From: Xenopus tropicalis
Taxonomy: Eukaryota; Chordata; Amphibia; Anura; Pipidae
Direction of reading: 5' to 3'
DNA: 64,000 nt
NCBI RefSeq assembly: GCF_000004195.4
Contig: NC_030683.2
Span: 78,089,410-78,153,409, forward strand
Made by a program: the position numbers and the translations under genes. A model generated the notes under the pieces. That model was not told the DNA's origin. It saw only the letters and a list, made by a program, of their open reading frames with translations, and ran no database searches. The first letter of the stretch is position 1. Every line of letters begins with the position of its first letter. Below, one piece after another: positions 43,279 through 54,921 of this stretch.

Positions 43279-45665
43279 CATAGTAGTTACATAGTTACAT
43301 AGGGTTGAAAAAAGACCAGTGTCCATCAAGTTCAACCCATCCAAGTAAACCCAGCACACCTAACCCACACCTACCAATCTATACACTCACATACATAAAC
43401 TATAAATACAACCACTAGTACTAACTGTAGATATTAGTATCACAATAGCCTTGGATATTCTGATTGTTCAAGAACTCATCTAGGCCCCTCTTAAAGGCAT
43501 TAACAGAATCTGCCATTACCACATCTCTAGGAAGGGCATTCCACAACCTCACTGCCCTCACCGTGAAAACCCACCTACGCTGCTTCAAATGGAAGCTCCG
43601 TTCCTCTAATCTAAAGGGGTGACCTCTGGTGCGTTGATTGTTTTTATGGGAAAAAAGAACATCCCCCATCTGCCTATAATCCCCTCTAATGTACTTGTAC
43701 AGAGTAATCATGTCCCCTCGCAAGCGCCTCTTTTCCAGAGAAAACAACCTCAACCTTGACAGTCTCACCTCATAGTTTAAATCTTCCATCCCCTTTACCA
43801 GTTTAGTTGTATGTCTCTGCACTCTCTCCAGCTCATTAATATCCTTCTTAAGGACTGGAGCCCAAAACTGCACTGCATACTCAAGGTGAGGCCTTACCAG
43901 GGACCTATAAAGGGGCAAAATTATGTTTTCATCCCTTGAGTCAATGCCCTTTTTTATACAAGACAGCACTTTATTTGCTTTAGTAGCCACAGAATGACAC
44001 TGCCTGGAATTAGACAATTTGTTATCAACAAAAACCCCTAGATCCTTCTCCATTAAGGATACCCCCAACAAACTACCATTCAGTAGATAGTTCGCGTTTA
44101 TATTATTCCTACCAAAATGCATAACTTTGCATTTTTCAACATTGAACCTCATTTTCCAGTTTGCTGCCCAGTTTTCCAATTTCGTGAAATCGCTCTGCAA
44201 AGCGGCAGCATCCTGCATGGAACTTATAGTTTTGCACAATTTTGTGTCATCTGCAAAAATAGAAACAGTACTCTCTATGCCCTCCTCCAGGTCATTAATA
44301 AACAAGTTAAAAAGCAAAGGACCAAGGACTGACCCCTGCGGTACTCCACTAACCACACTGGTCCAATTAGAAAATGTTCCATTTACCACCACTCTTTGTA
44401 CTCTATCCTTCAGCCAGTTCTCTATCAAATTACAAATATTATGTTCTAGGCCAATATTCCTTAATTTGATCATTAACCTTCTGAGAGGTACTGTATCAAA
44501 CGCTTTAGCAAAGTCCAAGTAGATGACATCAACTGCCATTCCAGCATCGAGGTTCCTACTCACCTCCTCATAAAAGGCGACTAAATTAGTCTGGCAAGAT
44601 CTGTTACGCATAAAACCATGCTGGCACAAACTAATAGTATTGTGAACTGCAATGTATTCAAGTACCCTATCCCTTATTACCCCTTCCAAAATTTTTCCTA
44701 CTACTGATGTCAGACTAACAGGCCTATAGTTTTCAGGCTGAGAACGGGATCCCTTTTTAAATAACGGCACCACATTAGCAATCCGCCAGTCTCTCGGCAC
44801 CATGCCAGACCTCAATGAATCCTGAAAAAGTAAGTGAAGAGGCTTGGCAATCACAGCACTCAGCTCATTTAATACCCTGGGACGAATCCCATCTGGCCCT
44901 GGACCTTTGTTTACCTTTACATGTTCAAGTCTCTTTTGAATTGCCTCCCGAGTGACCCATGCGTCAGTAGCTAAATTACTAGAACTGGGCATATTTAAAG
45001 GGAAGCCTTCATTATCTGGCTCCTCAGATGTATAGACAGATGAAAAATAAGAGTTCAAAATTTCAGCTTTTTCCCCGTTCTCATCAACCAACTTACCCCC
45101 CCCCCCATGATAATAAGGTTCCCACCCTTTCATGCTTCATTTTTTTACTATTCACATAATTAAAAAATTATTTTGGATTCTTTTTACTCCTAGCTGCAAT
45201 ACCCCTTTCCATCTCTATTTTAGCTTGCTTGATAGCTTTTTTGCATGCTTTATTTGCTTCCTTGTACCTGATGAAAGTTTCTGCTGTCCCAGCTAACTTG
45301 AATGCCCTAAAAGCACGTCTTTTCTTACCAACCTCGACACTAACACTTTTATTCAGCCATAAAGGTTTTGCTTTGCGATGCCTCTCCTTGCTTACCAGGT
45401 GGGATATACTGCTGTGTATACCTGCAAAGCAATGTTTTAAAGATGTTCCATTTTCCTTCTGTGTCTAACCCCATGAAAAGCCTTTCCCAGTTGACACATT
45501 GCAGAGATGCCCTTATACTGGCAAAGTCTGCACGTCTAAAAGTGAGCGTTTTAGTTACTCCCTTATAGAGCTGTCTCTGCAGCATTATCTCAAAGGAGAC
45601 CATGTTGAGATCACTGTTCCCCAGATGCTCACCCAGAAAACAAAAAAACAAATCTCTTATGTTAA
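43279..45665 (-). mobile_element. CR1-clade LINE, 5'-truncated, with unbroken RT frame
   Basis: The minus strand holds the end of the endonuclease/linker region, the whole reverse transcriptase and the CR1 3' end (AGGGTTGAAAAAAGACCAGT near 43302 on the + strand). The linker can be read as KPLWLNKSVSVEVGKKRRAF but needs frameshifts near 45365 and at the 11-base C tract (45096-45106). Upstream endonuclease sequence is cut off near 45665. This is a longer relative of the elements at 28482 and 35429. Confidence 0.93.
43421..45133 (-). CDS. CR1 reverse transcriptase, uninterrupted 570 codons
   Basis: The frame contains NKGPGPDGIRPRVL (75-88), [17 protein letters not shown] (135-151), [12 protein letters not shown] with catalytic Asp207, [14 protein letters not shown] (263-276) and FADD with catalytic Asp295 and Asp296. 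It then carries the CR1 thumb/C-terminal part (EKDLGVFVDNKLS, PHLEYAVQFWAPVL, RRLRGDMITLYKYIRG). The true N-terminus is lost: the apparent ATG lies just downstream of a slipped homopolymer. No stop interrupts the frame, so the copy is relatively young, but without endonuclease it cannot move on its own. Confidence 0.85.
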   Translation of the reverse strand: MKGWEPYYHGGGGKLVDENGEKAEILNSYFSSVYTSEEPDNEGFPLNMPSSSNLATDAWVTREAIQKRLEHVKVNKGPGPDGIRPRVLNELSAVIAKPLHLLFQDSLRSGMVPRDWRIANVVPLFKKGSRSQPENYRPVSLTSVVGKILEGVIRDRVLEYIAVHNTISLCQHGFMRNRSCQTNLVAFYEEVSRNLDAGMAVDVIYLDFAKAFDTVPLRRLMIKLRNIGLEHNICNLIENWLKDRVQRVVVNGTFSNWTSVVSGVPQGSVLGPLLFNLFINDLEEGIESTVSIFADDTKLCKTISSMQDAAALQSDFTKLENWAANWKMRFNVEKCKVMHFGRNNINANYLLNGSLLGVSLMEKDLGVFVDNKLSNSRQCHSVATKANKVLSCIKKGIDSRDENIILPLYRSLVRPHLEYAVQFWAPVLKKDINELERVQRHTTKLVKGMEDLNYEVRLSRLRLFSLEKRRLRGDMITLYKYIRGDYRQMGDVLFSHKNNQRTRGHPFRLEERSFHLKQRRWVFTVRAVRLWNALPRDVVMADSVNAFKRGLDEFLNNQNIQGYCDTNIYS

Positions 45666-46618
45666 AAATAGACACATTGTTAATTTATATGGGTTTTGAC
45701 TGTTCACATTTGGACTTCCACTTGACTTCCTCATGGACTGTTATTGTAAAGTAGATGATTTGTATTGGTATTAGTATGAGGACGCTCCAGAACAGGGATG
45801 GGAATAACTTAATCTCATAAGCATTTAAATTGCTTTGGATATTTTATTATTTTACTTGTACCTGAAGAAGGTTATTCACTCCTGAGATACTGTGCATACT
45901 GTGTCTTAATAAATTTGGTTTTGCACCATCCAATTATGGGCCGTGATTAGTTGCCCAAAGTCCACAGAGTAAAATTCCGCTGCACTCTGTTTACTTGTTA
46001 GGGACACCTTTTTTTTACTTCTGCATACTACTGTACATTTAGTATAGGAAGAAAGGTAGTGGAATTTAAAAATCCAGTACAACTAAGCCATTTGTAAAAT
46101 AAGTACGGGTTAACAATTTACAGAAATAATTATGAACAGATAATGTTTAAAGAGGTTAAAACATGTCAGCTAAAAAATAATAATAAAAGTCATGAATTAA
46201 ATGCATAAATAAGAACAAACATTTGCAATTCACAATATAATATTTTTCATTAGACAATATACTTGAAATTCTAATTTCTTTACAATTGCTCAAAGCTTTC
46301 TTTTTAGGGAGAAGTTTTTACATACATTTCCCATTCTACATACATACTGTATGTGGGTAAGGTGTCACAGGATTGCATAACATATATTAAATACAAACAA
46401 AGAAAACCTTTTCGTACATAAGAGAAATTGTTTGTATTGCCCAAATATTTTCTGTTCATGTCATTGCTCTACTAGTCTTTGTAGCATTTAAGAATGTCAA
46501 AGCAAGGATCAAGGAGACCATTTTGAAAATGGATACGAGCAAATATGGCATATGAATCTTATTTAATTATGCACCTGTAAAAAGCTGCATTTTGAAACCT
46601 GGTCAGTTTTTAACATTT
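45666..46618. other. Intergenic, nothing recognised
   Basis: AT-rich. TACCTGAAGAAGGTTATTC near 45860 recalls motifs at the ends of some retroelements, but nothing else supports that. Confidence 0.4.
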
Positions 46619-47000
46619 TGGACCAGATTCAATTTGATGAAAAATCTCATCCTATTTTCATAGACTTCAATAGAGTTTTCATGTAATAAACAGTGAGATA
46701 AGTTTTTGACATGAAAATCTAGAATTGAATTAAGAGATAGGTTTTTCTCATCTCATCCTTTTTGCCACTGCTAATATTTTGATGTACTTTTGCTTTAGTT
46801 CACACACATTATTGGTTTAAAAAATGTATGTTTCAAAATGTATTTAAAATATGAATGTTAGATCAAGGAACAAAATGTTAAATAATATAGACTTCAATAG
46901 ATAAGAGTAAGATATGTTTTTCTCATTGAATTGCATCTCTATGGAAAAACCTGGAATTGAATAAGGAGATAAACTTTTCTCATCAAATTGAATCTGGCCC
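46619..47000. mobile_element. Inverted-repeat element (CCAGATTCAATTTGATGA ends)
   Basis: GGACCAGATTCAATTTGATG on the left is mirrored by CATCAAATTGAATCTGGCCC on the right. The inner motifs GAGATAAGTTTTTGAC and GAGATAAACTTTTCTC and two copies of ATAGACTTCAATAGA add to the fold. No coding sequence. Superfamily not determined. Confidence 0.7.
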
Positions 47001-47640
47001 TATGTTTGCAATGCCTGCTTTAGAGAGGCCATACAGCCTTATGATTTGAGAAGGGTTACCAAAAAGAATCCTTTTCAGTTGGATACATTTGTTTCACATT
47101 TCTGACTAGCAGTGGGTAAATATTTTTCTCAATAACATTTATTTGGTAAAATAATAATAAGCAAGAGCTGTCATTTGTAAACAAATCCAGTGAAGGAATG
47201 ACATTTTTCTGTCTTCAAATTTTCATCTACCTTTTTAGCAACTGTCAGCTTGTATTACACTTGATGCTTTATGAATAATTATTTAATGTATCAAAATAAA
47301 AAAGATGAATCCTTATAAGACATGTCAAAATAAATTCAGCCAGAGATACCTGCGTTTTAAATGCTGCTCCCCACTCTGAATGGCTGTTTTTTCTTTTTAG
47401 TACAAATCTGGAGCAAGAGGTTGAATGTCCAAATCTGTAAAATTAAAAGGTAACACTGAGGATATAACCTGCTCTGTAAAAAAAAAAAAATAATGTAATA
47501 TGTAAAAAATACATTTGAGATAAAAAATAGATTTGAAATTCTGTTTAAACCATTATTATTGCTGGCATTTTATCAAAAGGAATAATTATGTTCTCCAGTA
47601 AGTTTATGAAGATCAACCCTTCCAAATGACTGCCAGTGCA

Positions 47641-47651
47641 CATATATATAG

Positions 47652-47694
<43 letters not shown>
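47641..47694. repeat. (TA)n/(TG)n microsatellite
   Basis: A compound run of TATA followed by TGTGTGTG. It generates spurious IYIYIY reading frames on both strands. Confidence 0.9.
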
Positions 47695-47699
47695 ACTGG

Positions 47700-49471
47700 C
47701 ACTCACTTGGATTTTTGTTCCCCACATGATGTTTGTAATTTACCAAGTGGCATAATGTCCTTGGAAAATGCACTTTCAGTAGCAAAGAGCAATGAACGTT
47801 TTTTTTTTAATTCGAGATTAGAAACCTCTATCTAGTGTAAAGGACTGATAGAAGTTTCTCAGCTCTTTGCCTGGACTTGACCAATTACTTAGATACTTTT
47901 GACTAATTGGCAGATGAGGGTGTAGTTACCTTTAAATGTTATGTGTTGGCATTTTTTTTTTATTCTTGATAAAGACAGGGAGTATCCCTCCACAATGTTT
48001 AAAATAGTACACTGATGGCTTGAATAAATGGTGTATGCTGCTTGTGCTGTTATCACTGTGTCCAATTCATTGTTACATCACCACATATAATACATTGTAG
48101 TGAGAACTCCCACCTACTCATGGCCTTCAAATGCATTTAATGAGTTATAGGTGGTTTTCTAGCAACTGGTTAGAAAATAAAACCTTCAGGGAATCACAGC
48201 AGGATATTGTTGTCTGGTGGTGGGTGGGATAAAAGTTTGTATAATAGCTGCTGGATGGGGCTTAGGCCTGGGCTGAAGGCCAATTAGGTTGTGTTTTGGG
48301 TGTGAAACTTTAGTCACTGTTTTGGATTGTTTTAGAGTAATAGTAGAAAGACTTATTTAATTTTTATATATTGGTTAGGAGATAAGAGATACCTTACAAG
48401 ATATTAGGAGTTATTTTATCTGTATATGCTCTATTCTTTTAAGGAAGAACTCTTGTGGGGTGGAAATGCATTTTCTGCAGTTTGCTGTTTATGTATTACA
48501 GGGCCATATCTTACAGAGGATTTAAACCTACACTATAACAACATTTTATGCACCTTGTAGCTCTCCTGTGTGAATATACAAACTCCATGCAGGTAGTGAT
48601 TTTCTCTGTATATTTTGCTTGATTTGAACCAACCAAATTCAAACCTTGCTGCTGTCACAGCAATCTTATGGTATGAGATGGGAAGTGACACTGTAATTAA
48701 ATCTCTAAAGGATACATATGGGGGAGGGTGCATGTGGTGCATCTGAGTACTATGGGGAAGTTCTGCACCTGTGTATAAACAAGTATAATCCCTCCATTTG
48801 TTCCACATCCATTGAGGTGGCCTGAAATGGTAAAACCAAAAAGCAAGGGGCTCAACACAGGAAACAACAAAACCTGCGAGTCATGAGACTTTGAACCCAC
48901 AGAAAGAAACATCCCTTAAGAGCAGTCTCACTGACCTTCCCCAGTTTTCAATGACAGCTGGCATCCAAAATGAATCTTAAAATGTTCTATTTGGGTAACT
49001 TTCTTAATCAGTGTCTTTAAGCAGTTCCTGCCAGCTGAACTAAACTGGATGATGCTTAGGGAAATAAAATGTACAACCCTGTGTCCCCAAACTCTGCACA
49101 AGATAACATTATCACATTTCTTAAGATGTAGTTGATGAATACACAAAAGTGATTAGACTTAGAAAACAGATTATATATAAAGTATAAGGATACATACAGT
49201 ATTCTACATAGGCATTTGCATGCTGGAATACCAGTCCATTGCAATTTCTAGTACTGCCATTAAATTGCATTCATCTAGATAAAGTGTTTTGGGACAGAGC
49301 TGAAAATGCACCATGTAAGGATATTACATCAAAACATTACCATTTTTCCCAAAGATAGCAATCTTTATTAAAGATAACTATGCTTTTCTCCTTATACTAT
49401 GGGTGTAAGTTACCCTAAATATGTATTCATTGATATACAGTATAATTGACTTTAAAATGTGACAGAAACAT
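47700..49471. other. Intergenic, nothing recognised
   Basis: No exon, RNA gene or named repeat seen. The minus-strand open stretches near 48533-48912 have no recognisable features. Confidence 0.4.
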
Positions 49472-49560
49472 TGGATTGTAAGCTCCACTGGTAAATGGCC
49501 TGATGTAAACAATGAACAATAACTGTATAAATGTGTAAAGTACACTAATAAACTGGATCT
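49472..49560 (+). mobile_element. L2-like 3'-tail fragment
   Basis: GGATTGTAAGCTCCACTGGT then TGTAAAGTACACTAATAAAC parallels the tail of the L2 element at 10072-10253 (AATGTAAGCTCTTG ... TGTAAAGCGCTG). No coding part remains. Confidence 0.4.
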
Positions 49561-50103
49561 TATTGTACATGATGCTAATTTAGAGCTGTATTTTGTTCCT
49601 TAAACTAACACCACTGCAAATGTGCACATTCTGGGAAACTCACAAATATAGTGTATGTCACAGGCATCTTAACGAAAGTGGCTGCTATAATGAAAAAAGA
49701 ACATGAGAAACCTGTTAATACGTTAACAGCTAAATATTTTACATATAGTTATACTTGAAAAACTCAAGGTACTTTAGGGAATAGGCAGCTGTTTGACTAC
49801 ACCAAGGGGCCTATTTTTTAAAGTGTGAATTATATTGTTTTCTAATTCTGCCTTGAGTTCACCTCAATATGTTAGGCTTATTGTCACAACAACCCTACAT
49901 ATTTAATTAAAACTGCAAAAACACCCTTGAGTGTGTTGTGCCTGTGAACATTTAACAGCACATTTTCCTCACCATTGCAGTGGGGCATTAATGCCACAAA
50001 GGAATTATGAATATGTATATGTGGGATTTTAGCATGTAGATGACATGATGTGGATTAAGAGATGCAAAATGGCTGCTCTATCTTTATAATGGTAGTTATA
50101 CAT

Positions 50104-50220
50104 TTTCTCAAATTGAACCTGACCCAAAAGGTGTCAGAGTTATATTCACAGATTATATGAAAGGCAAAGGAAATAAAATATTAAAACATTAAAATATTAT
50201 ATAGTATTAAAATGTGGAGG
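50104..50220. repeat. Interspersed repeat, partner of 51636-51755
   Basis: TTCTCAAATTGAACCTGACC then TATATTCACAGATTATATGA aligns with the copy 1.5 kb downstream in the same orientation. Family unknown. Confidence 0.6.
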
Positions 50221-50379
50221 GGGAAATGCTTCATACAAATCTCAACTGCCGAATATAAGTCTGTCTGGCCTTACTTCTGATGGGATGCGAATAACATATG
50301 CATTCTATTATTTTGAACTGCAGCCAACGTTGAACTGGACGGCCCACGCCCAATCCCTGCAGGGTGCTCCATTGATCTG

Positions 50380-50574
50380 CCGGGCTCCCTCCACCGACGC
50401 ACTGCAGGTAAGTGACTTTTAGGCACACTCGTGAGAGGAGATTGGATGGGTGTTGAGGGCCCCTGCGGGGGTGTGTGTGAAGGGAGTGGGGGCCATTGGG
50501 GGGTTGTGGGGGCCTCTGAGGCAGAAGCCCCGCTGGGCCCTGCACCCCCCAGTCTGACCCTGACACAGGGTACT
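50380..50574. mobile_element. Partial hAT-type element related to 33252-33529
   Basis: The right part (GCAGAAGCCCCGCTGGGCCC, TGCACCCCCCAGTCTGACCC) closely matches the end of the 33252 element (TGCACCCCCCAGTCCGACCC). The left end is not recognisable, so it is a truncated copy with an estimated left border. Confidence 0.65.
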
Positions 50575-50639
50575 GAGGAAACTCTGGAGATACTGTCTGG
50601 TCTGGATGTGGTGGTAGCTTTAGAATTCCCATGTGTCAA

Positions 50640-50815
50640 TAGACACAGCAGTGCTCATTTCAGAACAGAAGGCAGGTAGGACTGAGCTGCACAGAGTGCA
50701 ACTACATGGAAGTGCAAGGAGTGCAATTTGACACAAGTTCCTATAATGAAGGTAGTTTTATGCACAACTGACTGGGGAGAAAATTGCAGGGACCACAACT
50801 GCACTTGTGGACATA
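50640..50815. repeat. Interspersed repeat, related to 26640-26862
   Basis: Shared order of ACAGAAGGCAGG, GAGCTGCAC, GAAGTGCAAGGAGTGCA, ACACAAGTTCCT and ACTGCACTTGTGG. The copies are clearly diverged. Confidence 0.5.
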
Positions 50816-51635
50816 AGCCTGACGTGAGCTTACATGAGCCTTGATATCAGCTGAGTATATCGCTGGCAAGAATGTATTTTTTGGTCACAAATAATACAGC
50901 AAAGTGCTGCCCTATTATGCCCACATAATGTGTTTGTGGCGCTCTGGGTGTAGCAGTGATGCAAATAATAAAACTTATTTGGATTTGGGTCATTTGATAA
51001 TGCGTTGAACATATTTACATATTTTGAATATCACCATATTTTACACCAAGTCAGGATAAAGAGGGCAAATTATTACAGATTTTATAATACATTTATGATA
51101 TATTAAATCAGGCAAAACTAGCTTAAAAAGTGTGATGCTGTAAGCATCTTACACAGTAAACATTGTGCTGTAGAGCTCTTTGTGCAAGAATGTCAATTAA
51201 ATGAAAACTTGAAATACTTTACACAAATGAGTAAATATTTTTAACGAGTAAAACATAACTCCAGGGATGTACGGTGTGCAGTTTTCCAAGAACTTAGGTA
51301 GGAAATAAAATAAAGAATAGCGAGCGTGTGTTGTCAGGAGATGGTATGGGCAACCTGAAGTAGATAGGGAAAGTACATTTTATTTCATAAGAGTATTCAT
51401 TTTCACCTGCCACTAAAATTTGTAACTATGGTTATAGATGAGCACCATCTTGTGATGCAAGCATGCATTACAGTATTTCATGTATTTTTTTTTAATAATT
51501 TATACTTTTTTTTATAAATAAATAGGAACTTGTTTACTATGGATAGGAAACTCTAAATATTTCATACAAAGGGCTACATTTGAATTGATGAGAAAAATGT
51601 ACTTACTAAAGTATTTTCAGCTAATCCATGAGATC

Positions 51636-51755
51636 ATTTTTCTCAAATTGAACCTGAGCCAAAACATGTTAGAGCTATATTCACAGAATATATAAAAGGC
51701 ACATTCAAATATTAAAAAACAATAGTATTTACTGTAAATGTGTAAATGCTTCACA
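51636..51755. repeat. Interspersed repeat, partner of 50104-50220
   Basis: TTCTCAAATTGAACCTGAGC then AGAGCTATATTCACAGAATA, same family and orientation as the upstream copy. Confidence 0.6.
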
Positions 51756-51979
51756 ACACCAAAATGGCTGCCAGGTAGAACACAGAATCTATTAGTTTGA
51801 GCTATTAAAAAAATACTCCATTCTGGACCAAACAGCAGCTTGAGAGCTGACATGACATATTAAAACCTGCAGAGACCTAGAAAATGAGTCCATGAATCCT
51901 TTTAAATTATATCATATCTGGTCCAATACTTCTAGTAGGATTTATTCCACTAATTGCCCTAATTATTTATGATACAATA

Positions 51980-52420
51980 TATTCAAAGTCACATGTCACT
52001 ACTTATCCCTTACTCTCTGCAACTAAAAATTCCAGATCTTCATTTACTATGGAACACAAAGGGAATAACTACTCTGGAACCTTTATTAGAAAGAAAGGCA
52101 TTAGTATCATTCCAACATCTTCATGTCAGGTATGCTCAACCTAATAATCAATTTTAGAATCATCTTAGGATTCTACAGTCTAACAGAACTAACTATAAGC
52201 CCACCTTCGAAACTGAAAACACTCAAAATTGATAAACTATCACTGACCCTAATTCAAACAATTATACTGCTGTCATCAGATCCCAGATAAAGGGCAGTGA
52301 ACAAATCCTAATAGGAGGGTTGGACCTGTTAACATATAGGCACCTTGTTCCACATGTGGTGGGCCTGCTCCACCTCACAATAATACTAGGACATAGTCAC
52401 AGTAAGTAATGAAGTGATTG
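51980..52420 (+). pseudogene. L1/Tx1-like LINE remnant, C-terminal region after RT
   Basis: The + strand reads LLWNTKGITTLEPLLERK, ALVSFQHLHVRYAQPNNQF and, in another frame further on, GTLFHMWWACSTS near 52335. This order (W..GI..L..L, then F..L...Y.LP, then GT..H..W.C) is typical of the C-terminal part of L1/Tx1-type ORF2 proteins. Several stops and frameshifts are present, and no RT core is visible upstream. The assignment rests on motif resemblance only. Confidence 0.55.
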
Positions 52421-53151
52421 TTATGGGCTTTTTAGCTGGCCCTTCAAATAGCTCTTTTCATTGACCTGCACAGAAATCACAGAACTATAATTCTGCATAT
52501 ATTATCTACTAGCAAGGAACTAAAGGCAGACCATGTTGCCTCAAAATAAATCATAACGTAAATCACAAAAATGTGGAAATATAAGAGAGTTTTTGCATTT
52601 TCCAGAGACTGTAATTTGTGCAAAATTTGTAAAAAAAAATTATAAATAAACATATACATAGCCTTTGTATAGCCTTTTTACTTTAACATTACTTTGAAGT
52701 CCCACCAGTGCCACTCCTTCTCCTCGTTCTAATGTCAGGTATTTTATTCTTGCTCCTCCCATTCCTGTAATGACAATCCCTTGTTAAAAATGATCAAGTA
52801 TTTTTAAAAAATGTAAAAGTAACATGTATACATATAGGCCTAGATTTGCTACAATAAAGTGGTAAATGTACGATTCAAGTAAATCTTAGCACTTATTCAA
52901 TAATGAGATCTATTTTGTCCATCTTTATAAAATTATACTGAAACCTATAACGTACTATTAAGAAAATATTTTGGTCTTTATTGGTATTACAAGTTACAAA
53001 TTCAAACAATATTTTATTTTATAGCAAAAAATAAATAAGTATACATAAATAACACACTTAGAACTGATTATTTATTCTATAGACCTGGAAACACAAAATT
53101 AGGATACAATTTACCAAACATTGTTATTGATCAAATGATTTTGATTAACAC

Positions 53152-53460
53152 TTAAAGGGGTTGTGCACTCTAAAACCTTTATTATGATATAAAGAGTGAT
53201 ATTCTTTTTGCAGTCGGTATTCATTTTATATTATTTACATTTTTTTAATTATGTAGCTTCTTGTTCAACTCTGCAGTTTGGAATTTCAGCACCTATCTAT
53301 TTGGTGGTTTGAATGAGATACAATAGTTTTTTGGGTATTAGGGTCTGTTACAATAATTTAACAACTATATAAAATAAAAGTTGCTAAGAAGTGGCCATTC
53401 TATAACATACTACAAGTTAACTTTTTTTAAAAAATTGGATTTATTATTTATTTTAATATT
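53152..53460. mobile_element. TTAAAG-ended Xenopus repeat, decayed
   Basis: TTAAAGGGGTTGTGCACTCT starts it, then GATATAAAGAGTGATATTCT and, at the right, TTGCTAAGAAGTGGCCATTC then TATAACATACTACAAGTTAA. These are landmarks of a very common Xenopus repeat as I remember it. The internal part is shortened and the right TTAA end is worn. Confidence 0.6.
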
Positions 53461-53462
53461 AA

Positions 53463-53842
53463 GGGGCAGATTTATTAAAGTACGGTCGTTCCAACAAAAT
53501 TTGTGTGTCAAAATCGTATTGTTGCGCCGAGTACGAAAGTTTCGTATTCATTCAAGCTTCGGTATCGTGACTTTCCTTGGGCCAGGTTGGAGCTGCAGAG
53601 TGCCATTGAGTCCTATGGGAGGCTTTCAAAATCATGCTCAGAAAGGTTTTCCCGCCATTTACGATCGTTTTGTGACTTTTTGTGAAATTTTGTGACTTTC
53701 AGATCGCCAATACGATATTATGGTGACTAATACGATTTTTTATAAATATTTTCGTGATATTTGCGATCATTAGAAATGATCGTATCCAATCCGAATTTTA
53801 CCCATTTCAGGATTCGAACTCGTGATTTGATGAATCAGCCCC
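53463..53842. mobile_element. Inverted-repeat MITE with GGGGCAGATTTAT end
   Basis: The left end GGGGCAGATTTATTAAAGTA faces the right end TTTGATGAATCAGCCCC. Many internal ACGA/TCGT and CGATAT motifs raise CpG content above the surroundings. The ends resemble PIF/Harbinger-type frog MITEs, which is inference. Confidence 0.6.
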
Positions 53843-53910
53843 TTAGTATATAATAATAATATTTATTGTTTTAAAAAAATGTATCTAATTCAATTCAAAC
53901 CAACTGATCC

Positions 53911-54246
53911 TTAAAGGAAAACGAAAGGCAAAATCACTTGGGGGTGCCAAAATGTTAGACACCCCCAAGTGACTTTAATCGCTTACCTTGTACCCCCGGG
54001 GTACCTGGAGCGGATCGCTTCCTTCTTCCTGCTTCCGTTGCTGAAATGCCAGCGGTGGGCACATACGCAGTAGAGTGAAAAGCCGACGCAGCGAATCAGG
54101 AAGAAGGAAGCGCTGGCAGTTACCCCGGGCTGGTGCTGTTCTCTCCTCACAGGGGCACCAGCCCGGGGTAAAAGGTGGTCAAAGTCACTTGGGGATGCCT
54201 AACATTTTGGCACCCCCAAGTGACTTTGACTTTTTTTTTCCTTTAA
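53911..54246. mobile_element. T2/Kolobok-type MITE, uninterrupted copy of the 17995 family
   Basis: TTAAAGGAAAACGAAAGGCA opens it and TTTTTTTCCTTTAA closes it. CACTTGGGGGTGCC and AAAATGTTAGACACCCCCAA on the left are mirrored at the right end. GGGCTGGTGCTGTTCTCTCC matches the right half of the 17995 element. It shares its right TTAA with the element starting at 54243. Confidence 0.85.
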
Positions 54247-54392
54247 AGGAGAACTAAACCCTACTCCATTACCTGCCTCCCCTCAATGCCCCTCCAATGC
54301 CCCCCCTCCAAGCTCTTTCCCTGCAATAGGTATTCTGTTCATAATTCTCTAATCCTCTTCTTCAATTATCAGAACGGATGATTTAAGACGTG

Positions 54393-54921
54393 CAGTGTCA
54401 GACTGGCCTACCAGGATACCAGGAAAACTCCCGGTGGGCCCAGGGGAAAGCGGGCCCTCCTACTCCTGACCACTTGGCCTGCTTCATTGTCATTCTCTAT
54501 TTTTGAATGAAATCAAAGAAGAGAAATAGATAGAAGAATAGATGTTAGCATGTAAATAAAAGAGACTAGGAGAGATTGGGTAAGGAAAGGAGGAAAAAAA
54601 GTTTGGAAAGTGGGTCTATGGTCTAAGGCAGTGATCCCCAACCAGTGGCTCGTAAACAACATGTTGCGCACCAACCCATGGGATGAATTTCTGGCTTGGA
54701 GGCAAGCTTTAGATGCATAAAAACCATGAGTACTGCCAAACAAAGCCTCCTATAGGTTGTCAGGCTATACAGGGGCTACCACTAGTCAATCATAGACCAT
54801 ATTTGGCACCCCCAGGAACTTTTTGCATGTTTGTGTTGCTCAAGGCTCAAGGGTAAAAAAAGGTTGGGGCTCCCTGGTCTTAAGTTTTCTGATAGGCCCC
54901 TAGGGTCCCACTCTGACTCTG
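54393..54921. mobile_element. hAT-type element, middle of the second nest
   Basis: The ends are CAGTGTCAGACTGGCC and CCCACTCTGACTCTG. Flanks AAGACGTG (54385-54392) and AGGACGTG (54922-54929) form an 8-bp target duplication with one mismatch. It is related to the 33252 element through CCCGGTGGGCCC. Another hAT element sits inside it. Confidence 0.85.
54629..54876. mobile_element. hAT-type MITE, innermost of the second nest
   Basis: It starts CAGTGATCCCCAACCAGTGG and ends AAGGTTGGGGCTCCCTG. The 8-bp flanks are GTCTAAGG and GTCTTAAG, with two mismatches. The minus-strand copy at 1195-1503 is the same family. Confidence 0.85.

Noticed and set aside
50231..50639. Pro-rich open frames of 122-133 codons on the minus strand
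   Set aside because: They arise from the GC-rich remnant of a hAT-type element.
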